DNA from: Archilochus colubris
Lineage: Eukaryota; Chordata; Aves; Apodiformes; Trochilidae
Length of the DNA stretch: 64,000 nt
Assembly: GCA_023079485.1 (NCBI GenBank)
Contig: CM041084.1
Span: forward strand, 121,632,467 to 121,696,466
Direction: 5' to 3'
Shown in pieces: positions 51,276-62,491 of this stretch. The notes beneath the pieces are model-generated. The model ran no database searches. It saw only the letters and a list, made by a program, of their open reading frames with translations, and was not told where the DNA came from. Within the stretch, counting starts at the first letter, position 1. Each line of letters opens with the position of its first letter. Made by a program: the position numbers and the translations under genes.

Positions 51276-53464
51276 GAGCTAAAGGATACATGAACAAATT
51301 CAAAGTTTCTTAAGAACCTCAGGCAGAAAATCTAAAATGTCAGATTGAACAGTAAAATCTCTCAAAATAAGAATTTTTCCAGGGTTTTATAATGACAGAT
51401 CCAAAACTAATTGAAGACATTCCATTCACAGGTTCCTGGACTTCTGAAGCATATAAATAATTAAAGAATTAAAGGCGAAAGGCATATTTGTATATTTTCC
51501 ACTGCTCATATCCAGCTCTCCTATCTCAACGAATAAAATTTATTTTGAGAAATCTTTCCTTTACTTATTTTTTTCTCTTTTTCTTTCTAAGGAATATGTT
51601 ACATGTCAGTTTTGTCTCCTTTTCTCACTGCACACTGACCTCTGCCTTCTAAGTGTGTTCATAAGAGAGGGGAGGGAGTCCTTTGTTTCAAAATCTTCCC
51701 TCTTGTTTCAGAATACCAACAGTATAGAATCAGAAATCCACCAAGATTTTTTGTGCATTTGGTTGGTTGGTCAGTCTTGTTTTGGTTTAATGCTCCCTAT
51801 AACCAGCAACATTTCTGGAAACAAATGAGCATTGCCTGGGACCCCACTCACTTTTTCATGGATCCTTTGGTAACTGTAGAAACCGGTCTGAGAGAAATTT
51901 TCTAAGGTCAGTGACTTTCTGACAGTTCCCTGTAAGGGAACCAGAAAGAGGTTTGGCCTAAATTCAAATGAAAATAAAACACTGCCCATAGATAGCTTTG
52001 AGCTTTCAATTGCTCTCTTGGGAACCTGGTTGTTCCACATTCTGGAAGAGTGGAGCCAAAAAAGTAGGGCTTTCCAAAATATTATTTTTCAGTTTGTTCA
52101 TTTTCTGCACATTGCTTTAGTATTTATGGTGTAGCAACCAAGGGATTGTGCTGTTTTGTGATAGGCACAACCCAGACAAGTAGCAAAATCTCTCTGCCCT
52201 TGAGGATTCAGAGCCTTGCTGTCAAATAGGATGCTGCAGGTGCACAAAGCAGACAATGAAGTTGATGTTGGCTGGAAAAAGGAGAGAAATAAAAAAAAAA
52301 TGGGTTGAGCAGCAAAGCTGACTCTCATCTAAGCCTACGATTTCCAAGCGGTTGTGATTTGTAGGCATAGCAGCTGAAATAGGAGATTTAAGAGACTATT
52401 AAACAATACAGAAGATATTCCCATCAAACTGTACGATCCTTTTACATTATTTTCTTTTTGGGACCAAACTCTTTGACAGTCCTTCGTGAGAGAAAAATGA
52501 GTCAGTTCCTCAGAAAAGAACAATAAGATGTAATGGAAATGACTGACTTCTGGACTGGAACAAAGGGGAACTGTCATCTTGTCACCTTTCCCAGCACTTC
52601 AAGGGACAATAGAAAAATTGTACGTTATTAGGACAAGCCTCAGCTAAGCCAAATGTGTCGCCTATCTGACTCACAAACATTCCTGTAAGTTAGGAATTGA
52701 TGTGCACTACCACAGCTATGTTAGAAACCTGGAACTAAAACAACATAGAAATTTGACCACCAGAGTATTTCTAGATGTTAATTAACAGCATAAACCACTC
52801 AGACCAGGTAGATTATATTTAGATGAGAAAGCATATTATTTGTGCATGCCACATCTCTGATAAGGCTTACATTAAGTAATACTTCAAATAAAGCCTCAGG
52901 GAAGGATTGCCTTCACCAGTACTTAGAGAGGGGGCTGAAAAGGATTCAAGTTAGACACTGTGCAACAGGAATATTTTTTCCTATTATTCACAAGGAGCAA
53001 TAAGTCTATTAAAAGTTAATGTGATAGGAAATTGGAAATTGAACAGCAACTTCTATGTAGTGAAACTCATCTTTTTAAAGTAAGTTCTGGAGGCAAAGAA
53101 GGATAAATCTTTCTCCTACTTGGGATGCCAGAAAGCCAAGAAGATCTGTGGCCTGTACAGTAGTTCACAGTTGTTACACGGATGATGTTTTGTTTGCACA
53201 AATGACATGAATGTCAGAAACAAATGAATGTCAGTGGTAGCATTTCAGTTCACAGGAAAGATCCTTTTTGCTCACAGGGTCTATCACCATATAATTTCTC
53301 ACACAAACTGATGCAGCACTATCTCAAAACCTGGGAAGGTTTCACTCCCCTGCTATTCTCATAGCTCCAGGAGTGCAGAAGAGAATGTAAACATGGAGCT
53401 TTCCTCTCCCCAAACTCTACTACAGAGGGGCGATTCCCTTTTGAAATCTATAAAAAATAGCACT

Positions 53465-53476
53465 CTGGGGCCCCAG
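53465..53476. repeat. 12-bp perfect palindrome
   Basis: CTGGGGCCCCAG, in a locally GC-rich spot. It may be chance or a dimeric protein-binding site. Confidence 0.6.
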
Positions 53477-53977
53477 GACCGGAGATGGGCGTACAGTCAC
53501 ACCAGTAAACCTGCTTGAGGTTGTCAGACTACTAAAGCCTTACATTTTTGTGGTGAATCATTTTCAGATACAGCCAGGATGAAATAGTCTCGTGAGACAG
53601 GATTTAATATTGATGGTTCACAAAAAAATACCTAAATGAAGCCAAACTCCTGTACAGAGAAAACTCCAACTGATGTTTCGCCAAACCAGGAAATGCCTGT
53701 AAAGAAACACACATGCACTGAAACAGCCATCCCCAGGGTCCTCTGAAAGAGCCGTGGTGGAGACAGGATAGCAGAGCCAGATGCAAGCACACCCCAGAGC
53801 TGACCCCCACCTACAATACCACTGTGGAAAGGAAGCTGGCATGGCAAAGGTTAAAAAAACTCCCAACAGCTAGAAAGCAACCAAGCCAAAAGAGAAGCAA
53901 TATTAATTTTGTGACCCTATTACTCTCTGGTCAAATATACAGAACTGATTGAATATCAAAAGAAAACCCACAGCTGG

Positions 53978-53998
53978 CAGTCCAGGGTGCCTGGACTG
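53978..53998. repeat. Near-perfect hairpin, 9-bp stem and 3-base loop
   Basis: The left arm CAGTCCAGG and the right arm CCTGGACTG are fully complementary around GTG. Both arms are rich in G and C, so the hairpin should be stable as single-stranded DNA or RNA. There is no T-run after it and no gene beside it. Confidence 0.75.
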
Positions 53999-55193
53999 TC
54001 ACGACCTAATTAACTGCAGGTCTGAACCTACACATGGTGTTGAATATCTCAGTTTGTACTGAAGGAACTGTAAAAGCTTGCAGGGTAATTCACAGGAGCA
54101 TTTTATCAGCCACTCAACATCATGCTTGCAAACACTCTGCAATTGCCAACCCCACACCATCACCCCACAGCCTGGACAGGGGGATGTGGGGCACAGGTAG
54201 CTGAGGTGACCTCCCCGTGGCCACTTGGTGGGCCAGCACTGGTTCTCATGCTAGTGCTCCCTAGGACAGGCTGAGCTTTCCTGTTTTATAGCCCCAGCAA
54301 CACCCTAAATCTTCCAAAATCTTGGGTGTACTTTCCTATTTGTTACAGTGGCACCTGCTGGCAACAGCACGGGCAAAAGCAGATTTCTTATTTTTGGGAT
54401 AAGCACCTAAGTTTAATTATGACCCGAGGTGTGTAGTATTTCATTTCTCTCTGTCTCACCCTCTCACCCTTTCTTTGGGTCTAATGTAACACATTATATA
54501 GAACACAAGGAGGCTTGTTAGATTACTGTTGGAAGATGCAAGAATTGGTTAATTTTGCACCGTTTCTCCCTGTCATTATAATCTTTGCCACAAGAATGGC
54601 TACATTCTGCAAAATGTTCTGTTCTCAGTGCAGTCATTGTCATGTGAATGAGCTATCACAGAATCCTAATGCCTGAGATGTTTTATTCTTACATTTGTGA
54701 CATTTGTATTTCAGTGACAAAAGCTTCAGAAAGAAAAGGGAATGGAAGAAATTTAATCCAGTCTCTTGATCATTTTTAAATTCTAATTTTATGGTCTTTT
54801 CTTTCTTAGATGCTCCAGTACAGTTTCCTTCCTGTGTAAGGAATCTGTATTTAGAATAAGAAAGAACTGATGAATTCAAACCTCTGGGATGTTTGTATTT
54901 TAATGGCTCTGCATTAAAGACACTGTATCACTGCAAATTGCTGATAGGAAAGGTGAAAACCAAGGAATATTTGCTAGTCATTTTTTGCTATTTAGATTGT
55001 ATATGTTCTGTTAAAACTGATGAGCTGAAGCTTGTAATACACCAGTATATAATAAAAGATCAATTATTTTCAGACAGTGATATCAGCCAATGGGATAGTT
55101 GGAGCAAATATCAGAGCTAATCAGGCCAGGGAAGAACACCATGAAGCATTCTAAATGTGGAGCCATGTGACATTCAGGATGCTCTTCTGTTTT

Positions 55194-55250
55194 GCTGATT
55201 TCAGTGGCAAAAATTACTACTGATTTTAATAGGACCAGGATCAGGACCTC
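55194..55250. repeat. Fragment of ancient interspersed repeat
   Basis: It contains CTGATTTCAGTGG and CTGATTTTAATAGG as a loose direct repeat, then ACCAGGATCAGGACC. It shares the ACTGATTTCAGT-type core and GGATCAGG end with the 14.5-kb fragment, so it probably belongs to the same family. Confidence 0.4.
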
Positions 55251-55721
55251 AGTCTAAAATCTCCTACCCAGCTTAAGTCTTTTTGTCAAGCCTCTGAAGT
55301 GGCTTACATGAGAAACAGTTTAGACAATCCACCTCTATTTTCTTTCTCCATTGCCATTTCTGCTGATCCTGGAAAATACAACATTTAGGGGGCAATTTGG
55401 TAGAGGTTCCCTACATATTAAGGGATAAATTATTATAGCAGAGCAAACAAAACATTCAGATCAGCAAGAAGAAGGAGGGTTTGGGGTTTTTTTATTTTTT
55501 TTTCCCAGCCATGGGTACAAAATAATTGTGTGACAAACTACAGTGTGTCCATAAGAAGGTGTCTGAGCTGTCAAAATGGTATTTGGATGGCTGACTGTCA
55601 AAGATCTGCTACAGTATCACAACTGGAGATTTTAATTGCATTCAGACACCATACTGGAAGGTCATGAGTACATTTTCTCCCTTCCTCTCCCTATTACATA
55701 CACATTATTTCTATGCAAGCT

Positions 55722-55744
55722 TATATATTTATATATATATATAT
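55722..55744. repeat. (TA)n microsatellite
   Basis: About eleven TA dinucleotides with one TTT interruption. Confidence 0.8.
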
Positions 55745-56598
55745 TCACATCTTCAAAACTGTATAATATTTTAATCTGTCTGCATGTCATGTAATAATAT
55801 CTCCCTCGCTCTCTTTTTTTAAATAAATGTTTGCAGATTCTTCTTTTGATACCAGAACCGCAAGGCCTCATTATTTCTTCTTTCCAGAGGTTACTGAGTT
55901 TTAATGTTAAAATATAATCTTTGAGATAGTTTCATTTGCCTAGCCTAACCTCTATGATCAAATGAGTACCTTTTTTACTTTTCAAAATACTGGGATCTCA
56001 GGACGCATCCATTCTCTTAATCATTGCTCAATTTCTTTTATCCATGTTCCTTTTTTCCTAACACTCATAACAAGACTGCAGCTTAGACCTGCAAGATCTG
56101 AACTCTAGTCCATATTTTTAATGTCACGGTTCTATAGATAATATATTTTTTTGATTTTAGTTCACAGGTAACCTACTTAAAGATATCTAGATACATATTT
56201 TAAATACTTAAATAAAATGTTTGAGTAGTTGATTTTAACTTGCAATACCAAAGAATTCAGAATAGCAAATCCATAGGGAACAACCTAACAAGTACATGGC
56301 TATACTTTCCTACCTGTTTAAGCAGGCTCTATTTTACTGGGAATCTCCCTGTTTTCATGCACCGCCTTTTGGCTTCAGTTTTCCTTTGATATTTTCCTTC
56401 ATAATGACAAAAATAAAATGGAGACTTAGGTTAACTAGAAAAACGTCGCTGGGATTATTACTCTGAATATTAAATTTTCCATTGAAAAAGGATGTTGAGA
56501 AGAATAGTTGAGTATCTTGCCCTCTTGCCCACCATGAACACAACCAGCCTGTACCGGCAATCTCCAGATTCCTTATTTCTAAAATTAAGTTTGTAAGG

Positions 56599-56614
56599 AA
56601 AAAAAAAAAAAAAA
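56599..56614 (+). repeat. Poly-A run of 16
   Basis: Sixteen consecutive A with no retroposed sequence recognised. Confidence 0.85.
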
Positions 56615-58539
56615 CAAGGTATGGTTTTTCCCTCATGGAAAAAGGGTTTTTCCCTTGTACATGGCCTTCCATATCTTTCAAAGAAGTGGTAAGAGCTGAT
56701 CATGTCACTCTCCAAATTTAAATACTTGACTACATCGTTGCCAGCTCGAACATCTGTGATGAAATTACATGCCATGGAGGTCTGTAGACCCCAAATCTAC
56801 CTCTATGTTACTGCAATAAGAGCTAACAGAATAAACGTGTTTTGTCTTCTTTATATGGCACCTTGTAAAGTGACAGAAATGCTTTCATTTCAAATGGAAC
56901 ATTTTCTGTACAGTTTTGGGAAGAACAGCATGAAAAGATTCCCCCTGCCTTCCCCTCCTCCTGTTCAGTGAGCCTCATGTAAGAAATATATTACAAAACC
57001 AGAGTACCATGAAAATTTACTTCCACATACAGATTATTTTGGGGTCTCCTTAAAGAGAAGTTTGAAATCATGTGCATCTTTGGGTTTTGTTCTCTTTCAC
57101 TTAGGTGGTAATCACTGGATGATGCTGTAGGTAGGTAGCTTAAACAGACAGTTTGTGAGTTCAGGCCAGATGATGATATACTTGGAATGGGGTTTTTTTT
57201 GCTGTAAATTAATCTGATATGGATACTGGAGTTCTTAAAGGGTGAATTTAGGAGAGAAAAAAGTTCAGGGAGCACAATTTAGGACAACTTATATATTCTT
57301 TAATCTTTTTCCCATGACATCAAATATTTTTTATTTGAGTCTTAATGCTAACTTAGTCTTATTCACCTTAGGAAAGATATTTAGAATTGTATAATATCTC
57401 TTATTAAAGTATATTATAATTTGCTACGCCTAATGGTATTTTTTTTCTAAACAAACTAAGCATAATGTGAATATTCCACACAACCTAACTGAGATAAACT
57501 ACCTTGATAAAACTCTGAAGAATATAGAGATACTTGAACCTCTCTTTTTCTTTACAAGTATCCATTTTTATTGCTTTCATAGCTCTCTTTTTTTTCTCTG
57601 TATTGTCATATTATGGTTTTGGTTTCATTTGTGGGTGCTCAACTTTTGTAAACTTAAGTAAGTATTGTACTGCAAGGTAAACAAAATTGCAAGTCAGACT
57701 TCTACAAACAATACAGTTTTTAAAATTCATAATTAAAAAATATATTTGGCCTATTTATTTACTCTCTCTGAGCCTTTTCTGTGAACTTTATCCCTGTTTT
57801 CAAGTCTCCTTCTATACTTATGAAGACCTCAATTGTATTTTGAAAGGACAGCTAAGTTTATCAGTGGATAATTGGTTCCTAGGACTAGACTTTAAATAAA
57901 GTATCAGTATCACAAGACTTTGATAAAATCACTGAAGCTGGCAGCAGTTGGAGTGTCAGACAGAGAATAACACTTTTTAAATCTCCTAATTACATATACT
58001 AAAAAAAAAAAAATCAGAACTACAAGTAATAATAAATATTTCTCCATGGTCTTCCTAACAATAGTATTTCTATCTTTGCCTCCCAGCCTATTAGCACCTC
58101 AATATGCAAGAAGGCAGATGCCCTTGATTTACAGGCATACTACACAGTACACAGGCTCCAACTATGTACACATCAGTGAAACAGAGATGATAATTGTGCC
58201 CATACCAAAAGACTGAAAAGTTAAATGATTTTTTTTCTCTTTCCAAAACACATGGAGATCTTTGCATAAAATCCAGTAAAATTAGAATTTAATAGATTAT
58301 CCACATGTATTAAAATAATGGGAAAAAAGTTGTTTTCACATTCTTTTCAGTTAAATGGCATTGCAAAGATGTGATATGGCTCAGATTTTTGTTCCAACTA
58401 CTCCTAAATATTCATTCCACTGCTGGTCTCATAAGATTCTTCAAATATCCAAAAAGATAATGTCATGAAAGATCTTACTAAGTTTCAGAGAGTACATTTT
58501 CTGCAAGGATATAAGCAACTAGGATGCAATGATTTGCTC

Positions 58540-58795
58540 CCTATACTAGGAGTCACATGGATAAGACAAGGGGCAATGAGCAAAAGTTGCTCCTGGAGAG
58601 ATTCCATTTGAATATAAGAGGAAAAATTTTTACATTCAGATATAGGAATGGTCTCCCAGGGGAAGTGGCAGATTCTCCCACTCTGGAAAGTTCATTGGGG
58701 CACTGAGACATATCATATAAACAATAATATTACAAGGGTTGGACCAGATGATCCTTGAGGTCCTTTCCAACCTAACATTCTATGATTCTATGATA
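58540..58795 (+). mobile_element. CR1 3'-end fragment
   Basis: The plus-strand reading gives TRGNEQKLLLERFHLNIRGK, then FRYRNGLPGEVADSPTLES, matching the last part of CR1 ORF2 (TRGNxxKLxxGRFxLDIRKN ... NRLPxEVVESPSLE) with a few stops. It is followed by the classic CR1 3' end, GGTTGGACCAGATGATCCTT and GAGGTCCTTTCCAACC, and two perfect ATTCTATG units at 58777-58792. Only about 255 bases of the element are present. The tail is better preserved than in the other copies, so it is probably among the younger insertions. Confidence 0.95.
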
Positions 58796-58849
58796 CTTAA
58801 ATTGACCTTAAGCTGAGAACTGAAAGTACTTCTCATTTTACTATACCTA

Positions 58850-59175
58850 AATAAAGGAGGCCAAAGGGAGAGAGAAAAAATTATGACCAAGGAAGAATTA
58901 CAGAGATGTTTCAGAGGAAAAAAATTAAGACAACATGGGAAAGCTGAAGTAAATAAAAACAGAAAATTGAAAACTCCCCCTCCAAAAAAAAAAAAAAAGG
59001 AAGAGCTCAAAGTAAAGCAAGGGACACAGAAGCAAAAAGCAAAAATTCTGGTTAAGTAAAAGCCTGGGGTATTCCTGCAGAAAAAAAAAAAAAAAAAAAA
59101 ATGTTCAAAAAAAGAAGAAAGTGGGAGGATGGTGGCATAGGACAATTGGGAAAAAAAAAAAAAAAGATAACTAGA
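58850..59175 (+). repeat. Purine-skewed block with three long poly-A runs
   Basis: Just downstream of the CR1 tail, the plus strand is mostly A and G for over 300 bases. Poly-A runs occupy 58984-58998 (15), 59081-59101 (21) and 59151-59165 (15). The minus-strand 150-codon frame through it (58780-59232) is Phe/Ser-rich and is an artefact. Confidence 0.85.
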
Positions 59176-59247
59176 AACAAAATGGTGATAAATCATTTTT
59201 TTCCTACTTTTAATTACCCTCAGTGACATCACTGCAAAACAGTGTAT

Positions 59248-59295
59248 TTCACAATGATATAGTGATAAATATTCACAATGATATAGTGATAAATA
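59248..59295. repeat. Perfect 24-bp tandem duplication
   Basis: Two identical copies of a 24-base unit beginning TTCACAATGATATAG lie head to tail (59248-59271, 59272-59295). Perfect identity suggests a recent event. Confidence 0.9.
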
Positions 59296-59864
59296 TCAAA
59301 GGTTAAACCTCTTTTGGAAAAAAAGTAAAGCACAAGTCAATTCCTTGTTTCTGGATCTGTCAATAAGATCAAGTGTATGCTATGTTGGCCAAATAAGAAC
59401 TGCAAAATTTCTTTATCTCACTGCTGATACTACAGAAGTCCATAAATTTCATTCAGAATAGCACATACCAACCAGTTTTGGTTTTTTTTTGGTGGAGAAT
59501 TGAAAGAGATCATGATAGGACAAATACTAGTCTGATTATTTTTAATTTGCTCTTCTTTCTCACTAGCAAAAGCCAGGCCTCCGTCATCTGGAAAGCTTTC
59601 ACATTCACAACCATATCAGGAAGAGCTCACACAGAAAAAAAAGTAAGGAAGACACAGACCAGGTCAGCAGCAGGGGCACACATAAGGAGCAAATTTTACC
59701 AAAGCAAAGGTAAAGCTGGAGGGAGTTTTCCCACAGGGGCCTGAGAGACTTGTACCTTCGTTTTACCAGAAAATAAGCACATGATTCTTGTGCCTTAATA
59801 TTTGTGTACATTGCCTGCTTACCTCTGCTTTGCCAATATAGCCAGGCTCAGACAAGAACTCACA

Positions 59865-60074
59865 CAAATGAGTTCATGCTTGAACAATTTGATTAACTTC
59901 TGTGATGAAACAACTGGCTTGGTGGATGAGAGGACAACAGTGGGTTTTGTCTTCCTGGACTTCAGTAAAGCTTTTGACACTGTCTCCTGTAACATCCTCA
60001 TAGACAAGCTGCTGATGTTCGGGCTGGATGAGCAAAAAGCGAGGTGGATTGAAAACTGTCTGCACCGACTTTGA
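59865..60074 (+). mobile_element. CR1 reverse-transcriptase palm fragment, truncated at both ends
   Basis: The open plus-strand frame reads SCLNNLINFCDETTGLVDE, then VFLDFSKAFDTVSCNILIDK and FGLDEQKARWIENCL. This is the CR1 RT segment containing motif A (LDFSKAFDTV, with its catalytic aspartate) and ending at WIENWLxxR. The element stops at both sides: upstream sequence shows no CR1, and downstream there is neither the [11 protein letters not shown] motif nor a 3' end. It cannot be the missing part of the 58.54-kb CR1, since that copy's 3' end lies upstream of it in the same orientation. The frame remains open for about 70 codons. Confidence 0.9.
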
Positions 60075-62257
60075 CCTTTTTGTGATGGTGCAATACTGTG
60101 AAATTATTTTTTTTTTCATTTTTCTCTTTTTTTCCCCAGCTTGATTCCTCTAGTGGTGAGAAATGACCTCTTTACCTGTAAAAACCTTTGCTTCAGCCTC
60201 CAGTTTACTATGCAAGTTTACACTTTCAGGTAAAAAGCACTCCCAAGAAAACAACTGCTCCCAAAAGTTAGCTGTTAGAAAGAAGTGATTTGTGTCTCAT
60301 TTACTCTTTTATTCTATCTGGTTCCAAAGGATGTGGGACCTCCAACCTGTGCCAAAAGCTACTTCTGAAGTCAATGATCAGATCACTTTACAATCAGGTT
60401 TCGAATCTTCCTTCTCTTTGCCTATCTGATGCCTCAGGTCAGGTCACCACCCAGGCTGCTGCAGTCCCAAATGGTTTCAGTGATGTTCTGCACTAGTCCT
60501 GTTTTTTTTTCACATGAATTGAATTGCAGGACTGCAACAGTCTAGGTGTGGTCTTTTCTTTTTTTTTTTTCCTAGTACTTAGGAAAATGGCTCCTAAATC
60601 CAAATTAGTTAAAATAATAGGTAACATTTTAGAGTTGTATTTGTGAGTTTGTCTGAATGAATACTATTCACACATCATAATATTGTAAAACTATTTTTTT
60701 CTGAGGAAGGCATTAAGCTAGTGGTCTTGTGTGCTTACAGCATATAGATCTTATAGAACCCCTAGGCTCTCTGTTTTATGATGCTAAAACTATATTTTAA
60801 ATACAAGTTCTGTCTCTTACGTGCATGTTAATTTAACAGGGAAGGCATGGGATATGACCTCCAGAAGTTGGATCTTGCTAAACCAAAAGGCCAGCCTATT
60901 AACACATCACCTAATAAAGATATTTTTAGGGAAACTAAGTCAGCCTTGAAAATAAGATGCAAAAAACCCTTCCTGTTAGACTACAAAGACTAAAAACAAT
61001 GTTTGAAAAGCCAAAATAATACAAATAATTTTTTAAAAAACAAAACTTTACTAAGGTGTAAAATTGTGAAGACTCACCTCCCTCTGGTACCAAACATAGA
61101 ACCTATTTTATACCAATTGCTGCTGGCTTCTGTCTTAATTGGACAATTGCCATTGTGCTCATACTCAAAAATTGTGTATTTCAATGTATCAAAGATTGAC
61201 TGCTGCTGGCTTGCACCCTCCCCCTTTCATTCATAGGGAACTTTGAAAGGTGGTCTGCTTTGACATGTACATCATTAGAGAGAAGAGGGGAAGGGAGGCA
61301 TCAATATCAGAAATTAGCAATATCAGGAAAAGAGTGTGGCAGGATAAGAAAGCAATTAGAAAAAATTTGGTGTCCCAAAGTAGAAAAAAAGTAACAATAA
61401 TAACTGCCAAGTTGGTCTGACAGGATGCCATCTAGAGAAACAGAGAGGCAAAAATATGATACATTCACTCTCTGGCCAGTTTTATCAAAGAACGAATACA
61501 GGAAAGCCTGCTTGAGTGACAAAGGACTTTGATGAGTGTCTAATGCAAGCATTCTGGATCTGAGGTTTAATGACCTTACCTACCTTTTGACTAATACTGT
61601 AGAAGTAAACTGCTGTTCAGGGATAAATAATGCAATTTTTAAAAACATAGCTTCAGTTTTACCCAGCTTCTCACAACAGTCGTCCTGAGGATAGACCACA
61701 GCATTTCCAGTTTAAGAGAAATAGTGATTGCTGGAAAAAAAACCTTAACATTCCAGTTATATTTGGGGTAGAAACCTAAGGTCTATCCTCGGCTACAAAA
61801 AAACCATAACTACTTCAGGCAGAAGTTATCTACTGACTGCTTCACTTAGGACACTACTGCCCTTGCACACTAGTCATGGGTTCTCAACACATGTCCAGGA
61901 TGGGGGTGATGCTCCTTCTAGAGACATCAATAATACAACTCCCATTCATTTTAAACACAGACAAGCTAAATCAATGCTAAGAGCTTTTGAAAATCCTCTC
62001 CGAAAGGTTTTATATGACATTCTCCTGGTACCTAAATTATACCAGACATCGCTAGAATCTCAGGTTGCATTCAGTAATTTGTTTGATGTAGTGCTTACTC
62101 TGTTTATTTAAAAATAAAATCAAAATTCCCAAATGAAACAAGAAGTTTAACTGGTTTTTAAGCTTTTATTGAATTCTTCTTAGGATGCTTGATCCTGTTT
62201 GAAGTTCTGCAGAATCAATGTGCAGTATTTAGCTATCTTTTTTTTTTTTAGTTCCAG
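60075..62257. other. Unannotated interval
   Basis: No gene, RNA or named repeat seen. T-runs occur near 60.1 and 60.55 kb. Confidence 0.6.
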
Positions 62258-62491
62258 TTTGCTTGGGGTTTCACTGGCAAAATTTCACTTTCAGGTTCAA
62301 CCCCACTTAAAAGTTCAGAGTGAATTTCATCCAAGTCCACAAAGTGTGATCTGGTTTATGTTAAAGTCAGCCCATAAACTGGGCCCAGATTCTTTTGAAA
62401 CCAGGCCTAAGGTCTGTATAAAAGAAAACTCAAGAAAACATTTTGATGAACCTAGGTTCAATATTTCAAAGTCAATAATGAAACCTGAAAC
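62258..62491. repeat. Ancient foldback-like element
   Basis: The left arm (62258-62304: GTTT..GGGGTTTCAC..TTCAGGTTCAACC) and the right arm (62445-62491: GATGAACCTAGGTTCA..AATGAAACCTGAAAC) are imperfect reverse complements, about 140 bases apart. No coding sequence is present. It could be a decayed MITE or a foldback piece of a larger old DNA transposon. Confidence 0.4.

Larger units (their letters stand above)
50466..58539. other. Unannotated interval
   Basis: About 8 kb with no gene recognised. Named contents are a 16-base tandem duplication near 50.75 kb, a CA/TA-rich stretch at 51.2 kb and a palindrome and hairpin at 53.47 and 53.98 kb. Further contents are a decayed repeat piece at 55.2 kb, a TA run at 55.7 kb and a poly-A at 56.6 kb. 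The part at 53.4-54.3 kb is clearly more GC-rich than its flanks. Confidence 0.5.

Noticed and set aside
54215..54245. CTCF-like site CCACTTGGTGGGC
   Set aside because: A key core base differs from the consensus, and no second supporting feature is present.
58780..59232. 150-codon minus-strand open frame
   Set aside because: It is Phe/Ser-rich because it crosses poly-A and purine runs, and its first part overlaps the CR1 tail. It is a composition artefact.
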